A DNA stretch of 64,000 bases, taken from the NCBI GenBank assembly GCA_030696305.1, contig JAUYSP010000028.1, positions 1 to 64,000 on the forward strand, written 5' to 3'. Below, one piece after another: positions 8,595 to 18,086 of this stretch. A model generated the notes under the pieces. The model saw nothing but the letters and a program-made list of their open reading frames with translations, searched no databases and was not told where the DNA came from. Positions within the stretch are counted from its first letter, which is position 1. Every line of letters starts with the position of its first letter. This DNA comes from Legionellaceae bacterium (GTDB lineage Bacteria; Pseudomonadota; Gammaproteobacteria; Legionellales; Legionellaceae). A program made the position numbers and the translations under genes.

Positions 8595-10259
8595 TTAACC
8601 TTGATCAGGCGGAATGTCTAAAATTCGTAATGCAGCACCCATAACTTTAGCAAACAAAGGCGCTGCAACAGCCGCACCATAATAACCGCCTTTCGTTGGT
8701 TCATGAATAAAGACAGCGACAATTAATCGGGGTTGAGAGACTGGGGCAATGCCAACAAAACTAGACATATACCGTTTTTCTTCATAACCATGCTTCCCAG
8801 CAACTCGAGCCGTACCAGTTTTACCAGCAACACGATATCCTGGTACCATAGCTGACTTACCGGTTCCGTCACTGACAACAGCTTCCAACATAGCAAGCAC
8901 CTGATCTGCTGTATTAGGACTAATAATTTGTTCGCCCTGCACCGCTTGTTGACGTGACAACAAATCAATTGGTAATAGCCGCCCATGGTTTGCAAAAATC
9001 AAGTAGGCTTTAGCAACTTGCATCGCTGTAGCCGACATACCGTAGCCGAAACTTAAGGTAGCCAAAACAAATGGATTTGCATCCGCTATTCGAACTATAG
9101 CTCCTTCACTTTCACCTGGATAACCACTTTCGGTGCGCCTTGCAAAACCACTACGAGTTAATAAACCGATTAATTGTTCAGGCGGACTAGTCAAAACCAT
9201 TTTCGTAACCCCGACATTACTCGAGTTACGTAATACACCGGTCACGTCCAACACCCCATAATTATGCACATCCCGTACGGTATGACCGTGGACACTCATC
9301 CAACTAGGCCGAGTATCAATTATAGTACTAGGCGTGAAACGTCCCGTATCCAATGCACTTGCTATACTAAATGGTTTGATAATTGAACCAGGCTCGAACG
9401 TATCGGTTAATGCTTTATTCCGATAACTGTCAAGCGTGTAATGACTACGTGCATTAGGATTAAATGAAGGCGCATTCGCTATAGCAAGCACTTCACCAAA
9501 ACGTGTATCTAATACAACAACCGAGCCTGATTTAGCACCAAACTGGTCTAAGGTTTTTTGTAATTCATGATAGGCGAAAAATTGAATGCGTCGATCGATA
9601 CTTAATTGTAACGCATTCCCAGCACGTGGTTCTTTGACAACATTTAACTCTTCAATAATGCGCCCGATTCTATCTTTAACCACACGTTTTTTACCACTAA
9701 TACCCACCAGCCAATGTTGATAAGCTAACTCCAACCCTTCAATGCCATTATCATCAACATTAGTAAAACCCAACAACTGAGCAGCACTATCGGCTTCGGG
9801 ATAATATCGCTTGAATTCTTCTTGAAAATTAACACCAGGAATTTTAAGCGCTAAAATATCTTTAGCTAACATAGGTGTTAATTGGCGTTGTAAATAAACG
9901 AACTCTCGATTGCGTGTAGCCTTCACACGATCAGCTAGTAAAATCGGTGAAACATTCAATATATGGGCTAATTTTTTTAATTGAGTCGCACTAGGCGAAA
10001 ATGTCTTGGGATTCACCCACAGCGATTGCACTGGCGTGCTCACAGCCAATGCAGCACCCTCGCGATCAAGGATCATCCCACGATATGCTGGAATATCGAT
10101 TGTTCTTAAACTACGAGCATTTCCTTGTCCTTGTAAAAATTGGCGATCAAGGACAGTTAAATCAATCATTCGCCATAACAGTATACTGAATAAAATAACA
10201 AAAAATACTGCGACAACCCATAATCTAGCTAAATGATGCGAGTTTTTTTCTTTCTTCAT
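8595..10259 (-). CDS. ftsI: Penicillin-binding protein 3, septal transpeptidase
   Basis: A 554-residue class B PBP that cross-links septal peptidoglycan in the periplasm as part of the divisome with FtsW/FtsL. It has a single N-terminal membrane anchor (about residues 12-32), the dimerisation/pedestal domain, and a transpeptidase domain with all three active-site motifs: SxxK as S292-IIK, SxN as S346-SN and KTG at 480-482. The start overlaps the ftsL stop by ATGA, so the two are translationally coupled. The length is normal for gamma-proteobacteria. Confidence 0.96.
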   Translation of the reverse strand: MKKEKNSHHLARLWVVAVFFVILFSILLWRMIDLTVLDRQFLQGQGNARSLRTIDIPAYRGMILDREGAALAVSTPVQSLWVNPKTFSPSATQLKKLAHILNVSPILLADRVKATRNREFVYLQRQLTPMLAKDILALKIPGVNFQEEFKRYYPEADSAAQLLGFTNVDDNGIEGLELAYQHWLVGISGKKRVVKDRIGRIIEELNVVKEPRAGNALQLSIDRRIQFFAYHELQKTLDQFGAKSGSVVVLDTRFGEVLAIANAPSFNPNARSHYTLDSYRNKALTDTFEPGSIIKPFSIASALDTGRFTPSTIIDTRPSWMSVHGHTVRDVHNYGVLDVTGVLRNSSNVGVTKMVLTSPPEQLIGLLTRSGFARRTESGYPGESEGAIVRIADANPFVLATLSFGYGMSATAMQVAKAYLIFANHGRLLPIDLLSRQQAVQGEQIISPNTADQVLAMLEAVVSDGTGKSAMVPGYRVAGKTGTARVAGKHGYEEKRYMSSFVGIAPVSQPRLIVAVFIHEPTKGGYYGAAVAAPLFAKVMGAALRILDIPPDQG

Positions 10260-10594
10260 TGTGATCGTAATACCATCATTTTCTTATCAATGGGTAATGT
10301 CATATTTAGCTTACCTGCAGCTAACCTTTCAACACGAGACGGTGTTGCTAAGCTGGCCTGCTCTAATAGCAATTGACCCCATTGAAGTTGTAATTGGTGC
10401 GTTTGTTGTTCTTCAAATTCAACTTGACTCAAAGTCACGCGTTGTAAGTTTGTCACATAGACTACTGCTAAAGCACTCACCAGCACTGCAAATAATAATC
10501 CTATCTGCAACGCGCTGGAGAATGATAAACGTATATTAGCAATTTGACCATGAAAAAAGTTACTTTGATTGATATCTCGGGCTGCTGCGTTCAT
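10256..10594 (-). CDS. ftsL: Cell division protein FtsL
   Basis: A 112-residue bitopic protein with a short cytoplasmic N-terminus, one transmembrane helix (about residues 28-49, [20 protein letters not shown]) and a periplasmic leucine-zipper-like coiled coil ([20 protein letters not shown]). FtsL holds FtsQ and FtsB and activates FtsWI. It is identified mainly by position between rsmH and ftsI, topology and length, since the family is poorly conserved. It overlaps both neighbours by 4 bases. Confidence 0.93.
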   Translation of the reverse strand: MNAAARDINQSNFFHGQIANIRLSFSSALQIGLLFAVLVSALAVVYVTNLQRVTLSQVEFEEQQTHQLQLQWGQLLLEQASLATPSRVERLAAGKLNMTLPIDKKMMVLRSQ

Positions 10595-11520
10595 ATTAAT
10601 TTTTCTCCTATTCTAAGTACTGCGCTCCGTGAACGAACATTTTCTTTAATTTCTGCATCTTGAGGCTGAATCGCTTTCCCAACACATTTAAACGATGACT
10701 TGATATCGATCGCTTTAATGGGTACTCCTTTAGGCGGTTGTTCACCGCGTTGCCTATTTCTCATAAATTGTTTTACAATTCGATCTTCCAATGAATGGAA
10801 GCTAATCACTGCCAAACGACCACCCACAGCCAATGCGTCTACACACTGCTCTAAACACGTGGTTAGATCAGCTAATTCGTGATTAATATGTATCCTAATA
10901 GCTTGAAATACGCGGGTAGCTGGGTGCTTGTGTTTTTCCCATTTGGGATTAGCTTGTTTAACTATTTCTGCCAATGCATTAGTGGTTAAAATGGGTTCTA
11001 ACGCGCGTTCACTTATGATGGCTCGAGCGATGCGGCCTGCAAAACGTTCTTCACCATATTCTCTGAATACTCGCACCATTTCAGCCTCATCTGCTTGGTT
11101 AACAAAATCTGCTGCACTTATCCCCTGGCTTAAGTCCATTCGCATATCTAAAGGACCCTGTTGCATAAAGCTAAATCCACGCTCTGGATCATCTAGTTGA
11201 GGAGAAGAAACCCCTAAATCCATCAAAATGCCATTAACACGCCCGTATACTCCAAATTTTTTAGTCACATCGCTAAGCGTTGTAAAAGAGCCGTGCGCTA
11301 TCTGAAATCTGGGATCCGCTGTAAAATGCTCTTTTGCATAAGCCAGCGCCTCTAAATCTTTATCTATAGCAAGTAGCCGCCCTTGCTGATTTAATTCGTT
11401 TAAAATTGCCCGACTGTGCCCACCTCGACCAAAAGTACAATCGACGTAAACCCCGTCTGGAACAATTGCCAGCCCACGAATCACTTCTTGTAACAATACG
11501 GGCTTATGTGTGTTCATCAT
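10591..11520 (-). CDS. rsmH: 16S rRNA (cytosine(1402)-N4)-methyltransferase
   Basis: A 309-residue MraW/RsmH enzyme. [10 protein letters not shown] at the N-terminus, the SAM loop [14 protein letters not shown] (about residues 28-41), [14 protein letters not shown] and the C-terminal [15 protein letters not shown] are all family signatures. It makes the N4-methyl of m4Cm1402 in the ribosomal P site. It lies directly behind mraZ (16-base gap) and overlaps ftsL, as in most mra operons. Two consecutive ATG codons begin the gene, and the first is taken. Confidence 0.96.
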   Translation of the reverse strand: MMNTHKPVLLQEVIRGLAIVPDGVYVDCTFGRGGHSRAILNELNQQGRLLAIDKDLEALAYAKEHFTADPRFQIAHGSFTTLSDVTKKFGVYGRVNGILMDLGVSSPQLDDPERGFSFMQQGPLDMRMDLSQGISAADFVNQADEAEMVRVFREYGEERFAGRIARAIISERALEPILTTNALAEIVKQANPKWEKHKHPATRVFQAIRIHINHELADLTTCLEQCVDALAVGGRLAVISFHSLEDRIVKQFMRNRQRGEQPPKGVPIKAIDIKSSFKCVGKAIQPQDAEIKENVRSRSAVLRIGEKLI

Positions 11521-11536
11521 TCCAATTAATCCACGT

Positions 11537-11995
11537 TTACAAATAAAATGTTTTCAATTCATTGGGCAGTTGTCCTTTGGTTGACTCATCAGTCAACCAT
11601 TGTTCTCGTCGGGCTTCCCACAACGATTCGGACCAAACTTCAAATTTATTACTTTGCCCAATCATCAAGACCCGTTTATCTAATTTGGCATGATCTCGTA
11701 ACAACTGAGGTAACAAGAGTCTGCCATTACTATCTAACTTCACATCCGTTGCATGCCCAATTAATAAACGTTGAATACGTCGAGTAACAGGGTCAAAACT
11801 TGGCAAACGTTGCAAATTATCTTCAATTACTTGCCATTCTTTAGCGGGATAAAGCAAAAGGCACGTTTCTTCAGTATCAATTGTCACAACCAACGATGCG
11901 CTATCATCTTCCATGCCCAGGGCGTCACGATACCGCGTCGGTATCGCAAGACGACCTTTTCCATCGATGTGTATGGCATTGATTCCACGAAACAT
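11537..11995 (-). CDS. mraZ: Transcriptional regulator MraZ
   Basis: A 152-residue protein with two SpoVT/AbrB-type half barrels: the first starts [23 protein letters not shown], the second has [20 protein letters not shown]. MraZ forms ring-shaped oligomers that bind tandem TGGGA-type boxes in its own promoter and regulate the division/wall operon. An in-frame GTG 13 codons upstream lies inside those boxes, so the ATG at 11995, with AGAGG 9 bases before it, is the start. First gene of the minus-strand cluster. Confidence 0.95.
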   Translation of the reverse strand: MFRGINAIHIDGKGRLAIPTRYRDALGMEDDSASLVVTIDTEETCLLLYPAKEWQVIEDNLQRLPSFDPVTRRIQRLLIGHATDVKLDSNGRLLLPQLLRDHAKLDKRVLMIGQSNKFEVWSESLWEARREQWLTDESTKGQLPNELKTFYL

Positions 11996-12018
11996 GATTT
12001 TCGCCTCTACGGGATTAC

Positions 12019-12093
12019 TCCCACAATTTCCCACTCTTTTGTTATTTTAATCCACTTTTATACACTATAGGTACACATTTTCCCTAACGTCAA
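12019..12093 (-). promoter_or_regulatory. mra operon promoter with MraZ boxes
   Basis: On the minus strand a sigma-70 promoter is visible: -35 TTGACG (12088-12093) and -10 TATAGT (12064-12069), 18 bases apart. Downstream in the leader are two TGGGA boxes exactly 10 bases apart (12029-12033 and 12019-12023, read TGGGAAATTGTGGGA), the spacing known for MraZ operators. They lie between the predicted transcription start and the ATG, so MraZ bound there would block early elongation. A third box is not obvious. Confidence 0.82.
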
Positions 12094-12204
12094 GATAAAA
12101 AGTGATATTTTTAAAATACCAATGGTTTTTATGTTTATTTTTAAGTTTAAAAGGACGAATTATGAACTTATAATTTAAGTGGGTTGTAGAAATCTAAAAA
12201 AAAT

Positions 12205-13413
12205 ATGTATAAGCTAATGGGAATATTCGACTTAAGAACTCACATGATTGATCTAAACGAATTAAAACGGCTACAAATAAAATTTATGATTGTCATGATG
12301 ACAATGTATTGTCTTTCTTATGCAATTTGGGTATCTAGCATTAATTTATTTCAACACTATGTAACCGATCACGGGCTGGCTTCTGCAGTGTATTATGATC
12401 GTACAATTTTTAGTATTCGAATAATGATCCTGGTAATTGGGTTGAATCTTTTAGCAAAGTTTCAAAATCAAAATTACCAACGGATTTTGATGTTAATCTT
12501 AGTCATTGCGACGTTGCTCCTGCCCGTGTCACTTAAAACCTATCCTCTTCTTGCTGGATTTAACGATACCATAACCGAACTAGGAAAAGCATGGTTTCAA
12601 TTGTATGTACCACCCGCATTTCGAGCTACCCTAGCCGGTCTATTAACTAGTTTCACTGGGCTTATAAAAATCAGAAGTACCACCGCTACCCAGTATTGGG
12701 AGCAGGCCATTATTCATAAATATATTCTGGCTTCCATTCTTACCATATTATTATTTTTTTTCTGGAAATTTACTCTAAAATTACAAAAAATTGAACAAGA
12801 ACACCACCCTTCTGTGACAAAACATGCCCCTGACAACATTGTCAAGTTATTACGTAAAAATCCTTATATTTTCATTACTTGTTTTGTATTTGGATTTAAT
12901 AATGGGATTTTCTATTATACTTTTCTTTTAGGAGCAGCAGCGTTGCCTGACAAAGCTCCCGAAGTTTATCAATATATTATGTATGCAGGAAGTATCCTTG
13001 GTCCTGTAGTCATTGGACGATTTGCAGACAAATTTGGTATTGCTTTAATTAGTATGTACGTCATTGCTCTAATAACATTTTGTAAATTTTTAAATTTTAG
13101 TTTAGCTTTTACCGAAATCACAACCTCTCATTACTTTTACATTGTAGCGTTTATAGAGGCCGCATTTGCAGCGAGTCTATCATCTCTGAATGTATCGATC
13201 GTAGGGGAACGCTTACGTAATCGAGGCATTTTTCGTTCATTTGCCATATCAACAATCATTTATAGCCTAGGTGCTTTACTTTACGGACGAGTATATCTTA
13301 AATTTTCTGATTCGTTTGTGTCAGGTCAACTTGTCATTGGCGTCATAAATATTTTCTTTTTTATACTTCTATGTTTTTTTTATAAGCGATCACCTCGAGT
13401 GCGCGCGAACTAA
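12205..13413 (+). CDS. Multi-pass membrane transporter, MFS-like
   Basis: A 402-residue protein with about 11 to 12 hydrophobic helices and a central cytoplasmic loop (about residues 185-215, KLQKIEQEHHPSVTKHAPDN). GSILGPVVIGRFADKFG (about 263-279) resembles the loop 8-9 copy of the MFS GxxxDRxGRR motif, and VGERLRNRGIFRS is a further MFS-like loop. The first half is divergent and lacks a clear motif A. Substrate unknown. No good ribosome site precedes the ATG at 12205; the ATG four codons later is an alternative. The gene diverges from the mra promoter. Confidence 0.62.
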   Translation: MYKLMGIFDLRTHMIDLNELKRLQIKFMIVMMTMYCLSYAIWVSSINLFQHYVTDHGLASAVYYDRTIFSIRIMILVIGLNLLAKFQNQNYQRILMLILVIATLLLPVSLKTYPLLAGFNDTITELGKAWFQLYVPPAFRATLAGLLTSFTGLIKIRSTTATQYWEQAIIHKYILASILTILLFFFWKFTLKLQKIEQEHHPSVTKHAPDNIVKLLRKNPYIFITCFVFGFNNGIFYYTFLLGAAALPDKAPEVYQYIMYAGSILGPVVIGRFADKFGIALISMYVIALITFCKFLNFSLAFTEITTSHYFYIVAFIEAAFAASLSSLNVSIVGERLRNRGIFRSFAISTIIYSLGALLYGRVYLKFSDSFVSGQLVIGVINIFFFILLCFFYKRSPRVRAN

Positions 13414-13441
13414 TTTATTTAATCAAGATGCAACGCTCCTA

Positions 13442-13483
13442 ATTATGAATTAGAAAATAGTGGTTTCTACCTATCACTATAGA
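13442..13483. repeat. Attachment-site-like sequence (remnant)
   Basis: About 35 of 42 bases match the stretch 25513-25554, which runs from the anticodon end of the left tRNA-derived attachment site into the adjoining element end (shared GGTTTCTAC and TCACTATA). The tRNA 3' portion itself is missing here. It may be a scar of an earlier integration. It lies about 12 kb left of the left attachment site. Confidence 0.4.
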
Positions 13484-13526
13484 CCCTAGTGCAATGGCTG
13501 CATACTTAGATCATTATATGCGGATG

Positions 13527-14675
13527 TTATTTTAATCTAACAAGAAGATCCGCACATCGCTCACCCGCAGTTCTTTCGTCTAATCCTAATTCCTGTTTCA
13601 TGCGATGTGGCTGACGTTCTCCTGAAAAAAACGTAGTAACACTTTCTGCAAAATAACGACTAGGCAAATAGGGTTTGCCTAAAGATGAAAAAGCGGGCTT
13701 ACCTTCTAAAACAGCTTGATTTAATAACGCGCCAGGCACAGCTTGCGCAACACTATCTGCTACTGACGACGCTTCTGAACCAGTGATATCAACCCTTAGA
13801 AAAACCTGTCGAAAGAGTGAATTATTAATAGACAACTCGGGCGTTTTAAATAGACTTAACAACTTCTCTGGTAAAATAATTTTAAATTGTTTGTCTACAT
13901 CAGGATATTTTGTATAAACAGATAGTATTGTTGCCAAATAAGCATCTAAATTTTGAATTCCTGGATGAAGACCTAGCCGAACTTGAACATGAGGGTGGTT
14001 AGACAGTTCTGTTAATAAGCAGTCTAAAAAAGTTGCGTCAATTTCAACTGGTTGAGTTGTGCTACTGACGAAAGAAAGTGATTGAGTTGGAGCAACTTGC
14101 AACTGCTCTCTGATCACTTCTGGAGTTTGCGATCTCGTTGCAAAATAAGCATTATCAATGCTTATGTGCCCGACAATATGCATTCTGTCATCACTACCAA
14201 AATCCTCTATTGCCTCAATCAGTGGCAATGCCCAATGCACATTAGCCTTACTTTTTAATTTAGGTAAGTATTCCCATAAGCAATGTGATTCCGGCTTAAA
14301 CATAAATTCATAAGCCATCAACACAGGAAGGTCATCCAATGCACCGACTATTTGAAATGGAATTTCATTGTTTACAGAGGGTATACCAAAATAGGCATTA
14401 TGAATTCCTTGTAACTTAATGTACTCGACGATATGTTCAAGTTGCTCTGTGTCGCAATGACCATCTAAAAATGACTCAGGACTAAGATGAAGTATTTCAG
14501 GAAGTGTTTTTTTATCAACCAGTAATGTCGAGCTGTAGCTTTCTACATGTCGTTGAGCTGCTTTAGTTAGTGAAATAAGAAGCGCTTGATTTTCACCTTT
14601 ATTCTCCATCGATTTAATCGTGCGTAACGCTAAATCAGTATCACCAACACTGCTTACAAAAAACGCTACCTTCAT
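13527..14675 (-). CDS. Unknown protein, possible GT-B-like fold
   Basis: A 382-residue soluble protein. The start MKVAFFVSSVGDTDLALRTI and the middle VQVRLGLHPGIQNLDAYLATI suggest a two-domain Rossmann arrangement as in GT-B glycosyltransferases or epimerases. The late segment SEASSVADSVAQAVPGALLN recalls the way such enzymes bind a nucleotide sugar with a Ser/Thr-rich loop. None of this is strong enough to assign a function. No signal peptide or membrane segment is visible. It is flanked by orphan genes, a setting typical of accessory or effector genes in Legionellales (inference). Confidence 0.6.
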   Translation of the reverse strand: MKVAFFVSSVGDTDLALRTIKSMENKGENQALLISLTKAAQRHVESYSSTLLVDKKTLPEILHLSPESFLDGHCDTEQLEHIVEYIKLQGIHNAYFGIPSVNNEIPFQIVGALDDLPVLMAYEFMFKPESHCLWEYLPKLKSKANVHWALPLIEAIEDFGSDDRMHIVGHISIDNAYFATRSQTPEVIREQLQVAPTQSLSFVSSTTQPVEIDATFLDCLLTELSNHPHVQVRLGLHPGIQNLDAYLATILSVYTKYPDVDKQFKIILPEKLLSLFKTPELSINNSLFRQVFLRVDITGSEASSVADSVAQAVPGALLNQAVLEGKPAFSSLGKPYLPSRYFAESVTTFFSGERQPHRMKQELGLDERTAGERCADLLVRLK

Positions 14676-15016
14676 AATAAAAACATCTCTTATTGAACAA
14701 AGAAGGCCATTATAACTGCTGATCTAATTTTGGGCAATATTTGTGCCCAATATCAGTCCCAAACAATCGTGGGCAACTGACACTATAAGCGTTGCAAATT
14801 GCAAAAATACCTAACTTGAATTAATTCACCTTACTTTGTAGGTATCTGATCTTTTTTTATCAAGCAACTAGCTATTTGACATAGCTATATAATTTTTCGA
14901 GTGTTATCTAAAATAGATTAGGATACGTGAGGAATTATGATTTCTTTCTTTATCGTTTATTTTTTAATCATCTCGTGATAAAATAAGCAAATTTTACATT
15001 AAATACGAGAAACCAG
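14676..15016. other. 341-bp intergenic region with small inverted repeats
   Basis: Between two divergent orphan genes. It contains the hairpin TTGGGCA/TGCCCAA (14730-14736 and 14744-14750) close to the start of the minus-strand gene, and a second inverted pair ATACCTA/TAGGTAT at about 14808-14845. An AT-rich stretch (TTGACATAGCTATATAATTT, about 14876-14895) could supply promoter elements for the plus-strand gene, but no well-spaced pair of boxes is clear. No coding sequence seen. Confidence 0.4.
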
Positions 15017-16126
15017 ATGCCTGTTACACCAGCAATGATAACTGAGTTAAGCGATGCTCTTATGAAAGATCAAGCCATTTTACACCCCTCTTTTCACCTA
15101 AGTAATTTTAAACGTCAAGGCGCTTCGGCTGATTTCAATCGTCAAGCTACGGAAAAAAATGAGGCTTATTCAAGAATTCGTTACGCAGGTCAACCTTTAA
15201 ATTTATTGCTTCAACAATCTACAGAAGCTTATGAACAGTTGAAAAATAGCATGATTGATATCGATTTTGCTCTAGTTGAATATGCATGGCTAGCACCTTA
15301 TCTTCCACTTTTTAATTCCGAGATGCTACATCGTATGATGGAAAAGCATCGAACTGACTACCTTTATACCGATGAAAGTGAAATATGTTTGCAATCTATG
15401 ATTGTCTTAATGTTAGCGTATCATTCAAATCCTATCCTCTTCACTGAAAACCAAGCACAATTTGAAGTGATGGCTAATACTTGGTTGAAAACAATATTAA
15501 CTTTTAATGACATTAAGAAGCCTGAGTTACGATCGCATATTGATGGGTGGCACGATAATTCTTTCTGCTCGGCTGAGCGCAATCTTAAGTTTATGCAGTA
15601 TTGTGCTGAAGCCTATTATAAAGCTTCAAAAAATACTGTAGATGTACTGCATAATATGGTAAGTATGATGAGTCATTTAGCCACTAATCCAGAGGCCATT
15701 AATAAAATTGATTTCTGGAATAATCGAATGGTTGCATTCAACGAAGTAAATAAAGTGTTATTTAAAGTTCTTAGAGATCATGAAAAACTCAATTCCCATG
15801 CTTTCGTAGATGCAGTGCGCCGCGTCCAATATATCCATCAAAATCAAAATGAATTTACAGGTGCGAGTGTCATTGTAAGTGTTGCAAACGCTGTAGCTGA
15901 AGAACATGAGCATGATGATTCAGTCACTGTTGCAGCGGTAATGACTCACCAACAACCTGAACCTGATATTGTAATTGCTTCAACAGAAGAAGAAGAAATA
16001 ATGCGGCAGGCTGGTGTTGGTCTCATTCGATCGGGATTGAGTCGCTTAAGTTTTTTGGCTGACTCAACTCAACATCATACGAATGATAGTGATGAAGATG
16101 AAGTAGCTACATGTGTCATTCAATAA
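15017..16126 (+). CDS. Candidate translocated effector with C-terminal CaaX box
   Basis: A 369-residue, mostly helical soluble protein with no recognised domain. Two features stand out. The last four residues are CVIQ, a textbook CaaX prenylation box (Cys, two aliphatic residues, and Gln, which favours farnesyl). The tail also has an acidic block, EEEE at residues 324-327, and a DSDEDE stretch just before the box, similar to the E-block of type IV (Dot/Icm) secretion signals. Bacteria do not farnesylate proteins, so such a box is meaningful only inside a eukaryotic cell. I infer a translocated protein that is lipidated by the host and goes to membranes. It is a single gene without operon partners. 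Confidence 0.65.
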   Translation: MPVTPAMITELSDALMKDQAILHPSFHLSNFKRQGASADFNRQATEKNEAYSRIRYAGQPLNLLLQQSTEAYEQLKNSMIDIDFALVEYAWLAPYLPLFNSEMLHRMMEKHRTDYLYTDESEICLQSMIVLMLAYHSNPILFTENQAQFEVMANTWLKTILTFNDIKKPELRSHIDGWHDNSFCSAERNLKFMQYCAEAYYKASKNTVDVLHNMVSMMSHLATNPEAINKIDFWNNRMVAFNEVNKVLFKVLRDHEKLNSHAFVDAVRRVQYIHQNQNEFTGASVIVSVANAVAEEHEHDDSVTVAAVMTHQQPEPDIVIASTEEEEIMRQAGVGLIRSGLSRLSFLADSTQHHTNDSDEDEVATCVIQ

Positions 16127-16239
16127 CTGTTGTAACCGCTTTGGTCGTTTCAGCAAATACTCTGGAAAATTAGTTTTATTTTAAGCACTATGAGCAATAT
16201 AAAAAATAGTGATTAGGTAGCTAGCTTTACAGGATGACA

Positions 16240-17010
16240 TCAGGATGCTATTGGTTCTTTCGTATGTGTATTTTGGGGCATATAACTTCCATAAATAGCA
16301 TGAGGCTGTTGCTTGACATAAGCCCAATAACGATCACCATAAGACCAGTGCCAGTATTCTGTGGGATAGTTCACAAAGCCTATGGCACTGAGAACATCTT
16401 TCATAATTTGTCTGTTTTTCTTAGCAACCGATGAAATCTGCTCTGAAGCACTCAGTGATAATGCACCATCCGCATCTTGCATCCAATCTTTGGGATGAAT
16501 GCCCATATCTATAGGTTTTCCATCATCATTGATTAAATACAAATCAATTGCACCTCCCGTAGAATGAGGAGGAATGTTATGTGAATGATCTGGATTGACC
16601 ACGGGTGAAACCAGCTTGGTTGTTTCGGTAAAAAGTTGATGCGGCGACCAATCGGGATGTCTTTTTTTAACATTGAAAAACTGTTTCTCAAAAATCATTT
16701 TTTGCAGAGCAAGGCTACGATAACCTTCATATAAACAAAAATGCAATCCTTTGGGTAACTTGCTCTGTGCCTCCACTAATTTTTCGTAAACAGTTTTTCG
16801 CAAATAAGTATAATCCTTATTATTGGGAACCTCAGAAGATGGCCCATAAACAATAATATTTTGTTTAGTTAAATCGACCCAGGTATCTTGATTATCATGA
16901 ATAGGAATGACCAATACTTTAGGGTCAGAAATCAACGTTATAGTAGGCGTTGCGGCAAAAGCAGAGAACATAAATCCTCCAAAAATTAAACCAATCACTA
17001 TTTTTTTCAT
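16240..17010 (-). CDS. Periplasmic D-Ala-D-Ala dipeptidase (VanX/DdpX family, M15D)
   Basis: A 256-residue protein with a signal peptide (MKKIVIGLIFGGFMFSAFAA). The zinc ligands of the VanX fold are all visible: H149 and D156 in HSTGGAID, and H221 preceded by E218 in TEYWHW. The transition-state Arg lies in EGYRS (R98). The enzyme cleaves D-Ala-D-Ala. A periplasmic location argues against vancomycin resistance, which needs cytoplasmic VanX, and for wall-peptide recycling. No vanHA-type partners are nearby. The length is normal for exported members. Confidence 0.9.
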   Translation of the reverse strand: MKKIVIGLIFGGFMFSAFAATPTITLISDPKVLVIPIHDNQDTWVDLTKQNIIVYGPSSEVPNNKDYTYLRKTVYEKLVEAQSKLPKGLHFCLYEGYRSLALQKMIFEKQFFNVKKRHPDWSPHQLFTETTKLVSPVVNPDHSHNIPPHSTGGAIDLYLINDDGKPIDMGIHPKDWMQDADGALSLSASEQISSVAKKNRQIMKDVLSAIGFVNYPTEYWHWSYGDRYWAYVKQQPHAIYGSYMPQNTHTKEPIAS

Positions 17011-17122
17011 GTTATATCACCAATTCAACCTTTTCAAAATTAGCAACGAATATAGTATTTGTCTAAATTAACGTCTTGTTCTAGAATCTAATATATGATC
17101 ATTATTTAATATGGTGCATTAA

Positions 17123-17917
17123 ATTAAAAAATATTTTTTTACAGATGATTGGAAACAGTGGATTTGGTCAAATATCAACAATGGCGTCAACAAACAACGC
17201 ATTTATGATGATTTAATTGATAATGATTACGATCTATTTACCATTATCAATGAGCTCAGATTTATTCCTGACATTTTTCTTAAAAAAGATGAAATTAATC
17301 CCAATAAAGTCATTGAACAGCTGCAAAAATCAGGTGCAACACAAGTTGATGTTGCTATTCCATTTTTTAAGTTTGAAAACTTCCTTACTGAACGTGAATG
17401 TAATGCAATTATTAAATTACAAAAAAGTGAAAATCAACGTTCAACTACTGGCATGAGCAACAAAAGCAAGATAGACGAAAAAAGAACAAGTTTTTCAACG
17501 TTTTTTGAAATATCTCCAACCAATATAAATAAACTTATAGAACAAGTGAAAAATAAAATTCTATCCATCACAGGGATCCCTGCTCAATACTCGGAACCAC
17601 TGCAAGGACAATGGTATATGAAAAATGGTTTTTACAACGACCATTACGATGCTTGCGATACGTATGAGCAATTTAATAGCCATCACGGTAACAGAACATG
17701 GACGTGTATGGTTACTTTAAATGAGGTTGAGGAAGGTGGGGAAACGTGTTTTCCTACGCTGCAGAAAAGTTTTAAACCGAAAATTGGTCAAGCTTTAATT
17801 TGGTATAATTTAAATAAAAATGGTCTCGCGCATCCGCTATCACTACATTCAGCGCAACCCGTTCAGAAAGGTGAAAAATTCATTATTACACAATGGTTCC
17901 ATCAGTGCGCTGATTAA
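17123..17917 (+). CDS. Prolyl-4-hydroxylase-like 2OG-Fe(II) oxygenase without ATG start
   Basis: The frame is open from the stop at 17120-17122 to 17917 (264 codons) and codes throughout: KKYFFTDDWKQWIWSNINNG, then VAIPFFKFENFLTERECNAI, then the catalytic core. The core has the iron ligands H and D in HYDACD, the distal His in SLHSAQPV and the 2-oxoglutarate Lys in KGEKFIITQW. The protein clearly needs the whole frame, yet the first ATG (17453) is 110 codons in and would remove the front of the fold. The codon expected to be the start, before KKYFF, is ATT. Either ATT is used, as in infC, or the start codon was lost and the gene is silent. The family hydroxylates prolines or small molecules; the substrate is unknown. 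Confidence 0.72.
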   Translation: MKKYFFTDDWKQWIWSNINNGVNKQRIYDDLIDNDYDLFTIINELRFIPDIFLKKDEINPNKVIEQLQKSGATQVDVAIPFFKFENFLTERECNAIIKLQKSENQRSTTGMSNKSKIDEKRTSFSTFFEISPTNINKLIEQVKNKILSITGIPAQYSEPLQGQWYMKNGFYNDHYDACDTYEQFNSHHGNRTWTCMVTLNEVEEGGETCFPTLQKSFKPKIGQALIWYNLNKNGLAHPLSLHSAQPVQKGEKFIITQWFHQCAD

Positions 17918-18086
17918 CCAAATATACCCATGTAAAACGCACCTTAAATTACTTGCCTAATGATGGTTTTTCTGAGATCGTCTTCTAATCTGGCCATAAA
18001 TCGTTTGCGTTTCATGCTAACCTTTCTTGATGTGTTATTTTAATCAGGTTCAACGCAATATGCCGCTTGAGGTTGTTGCATCATTT

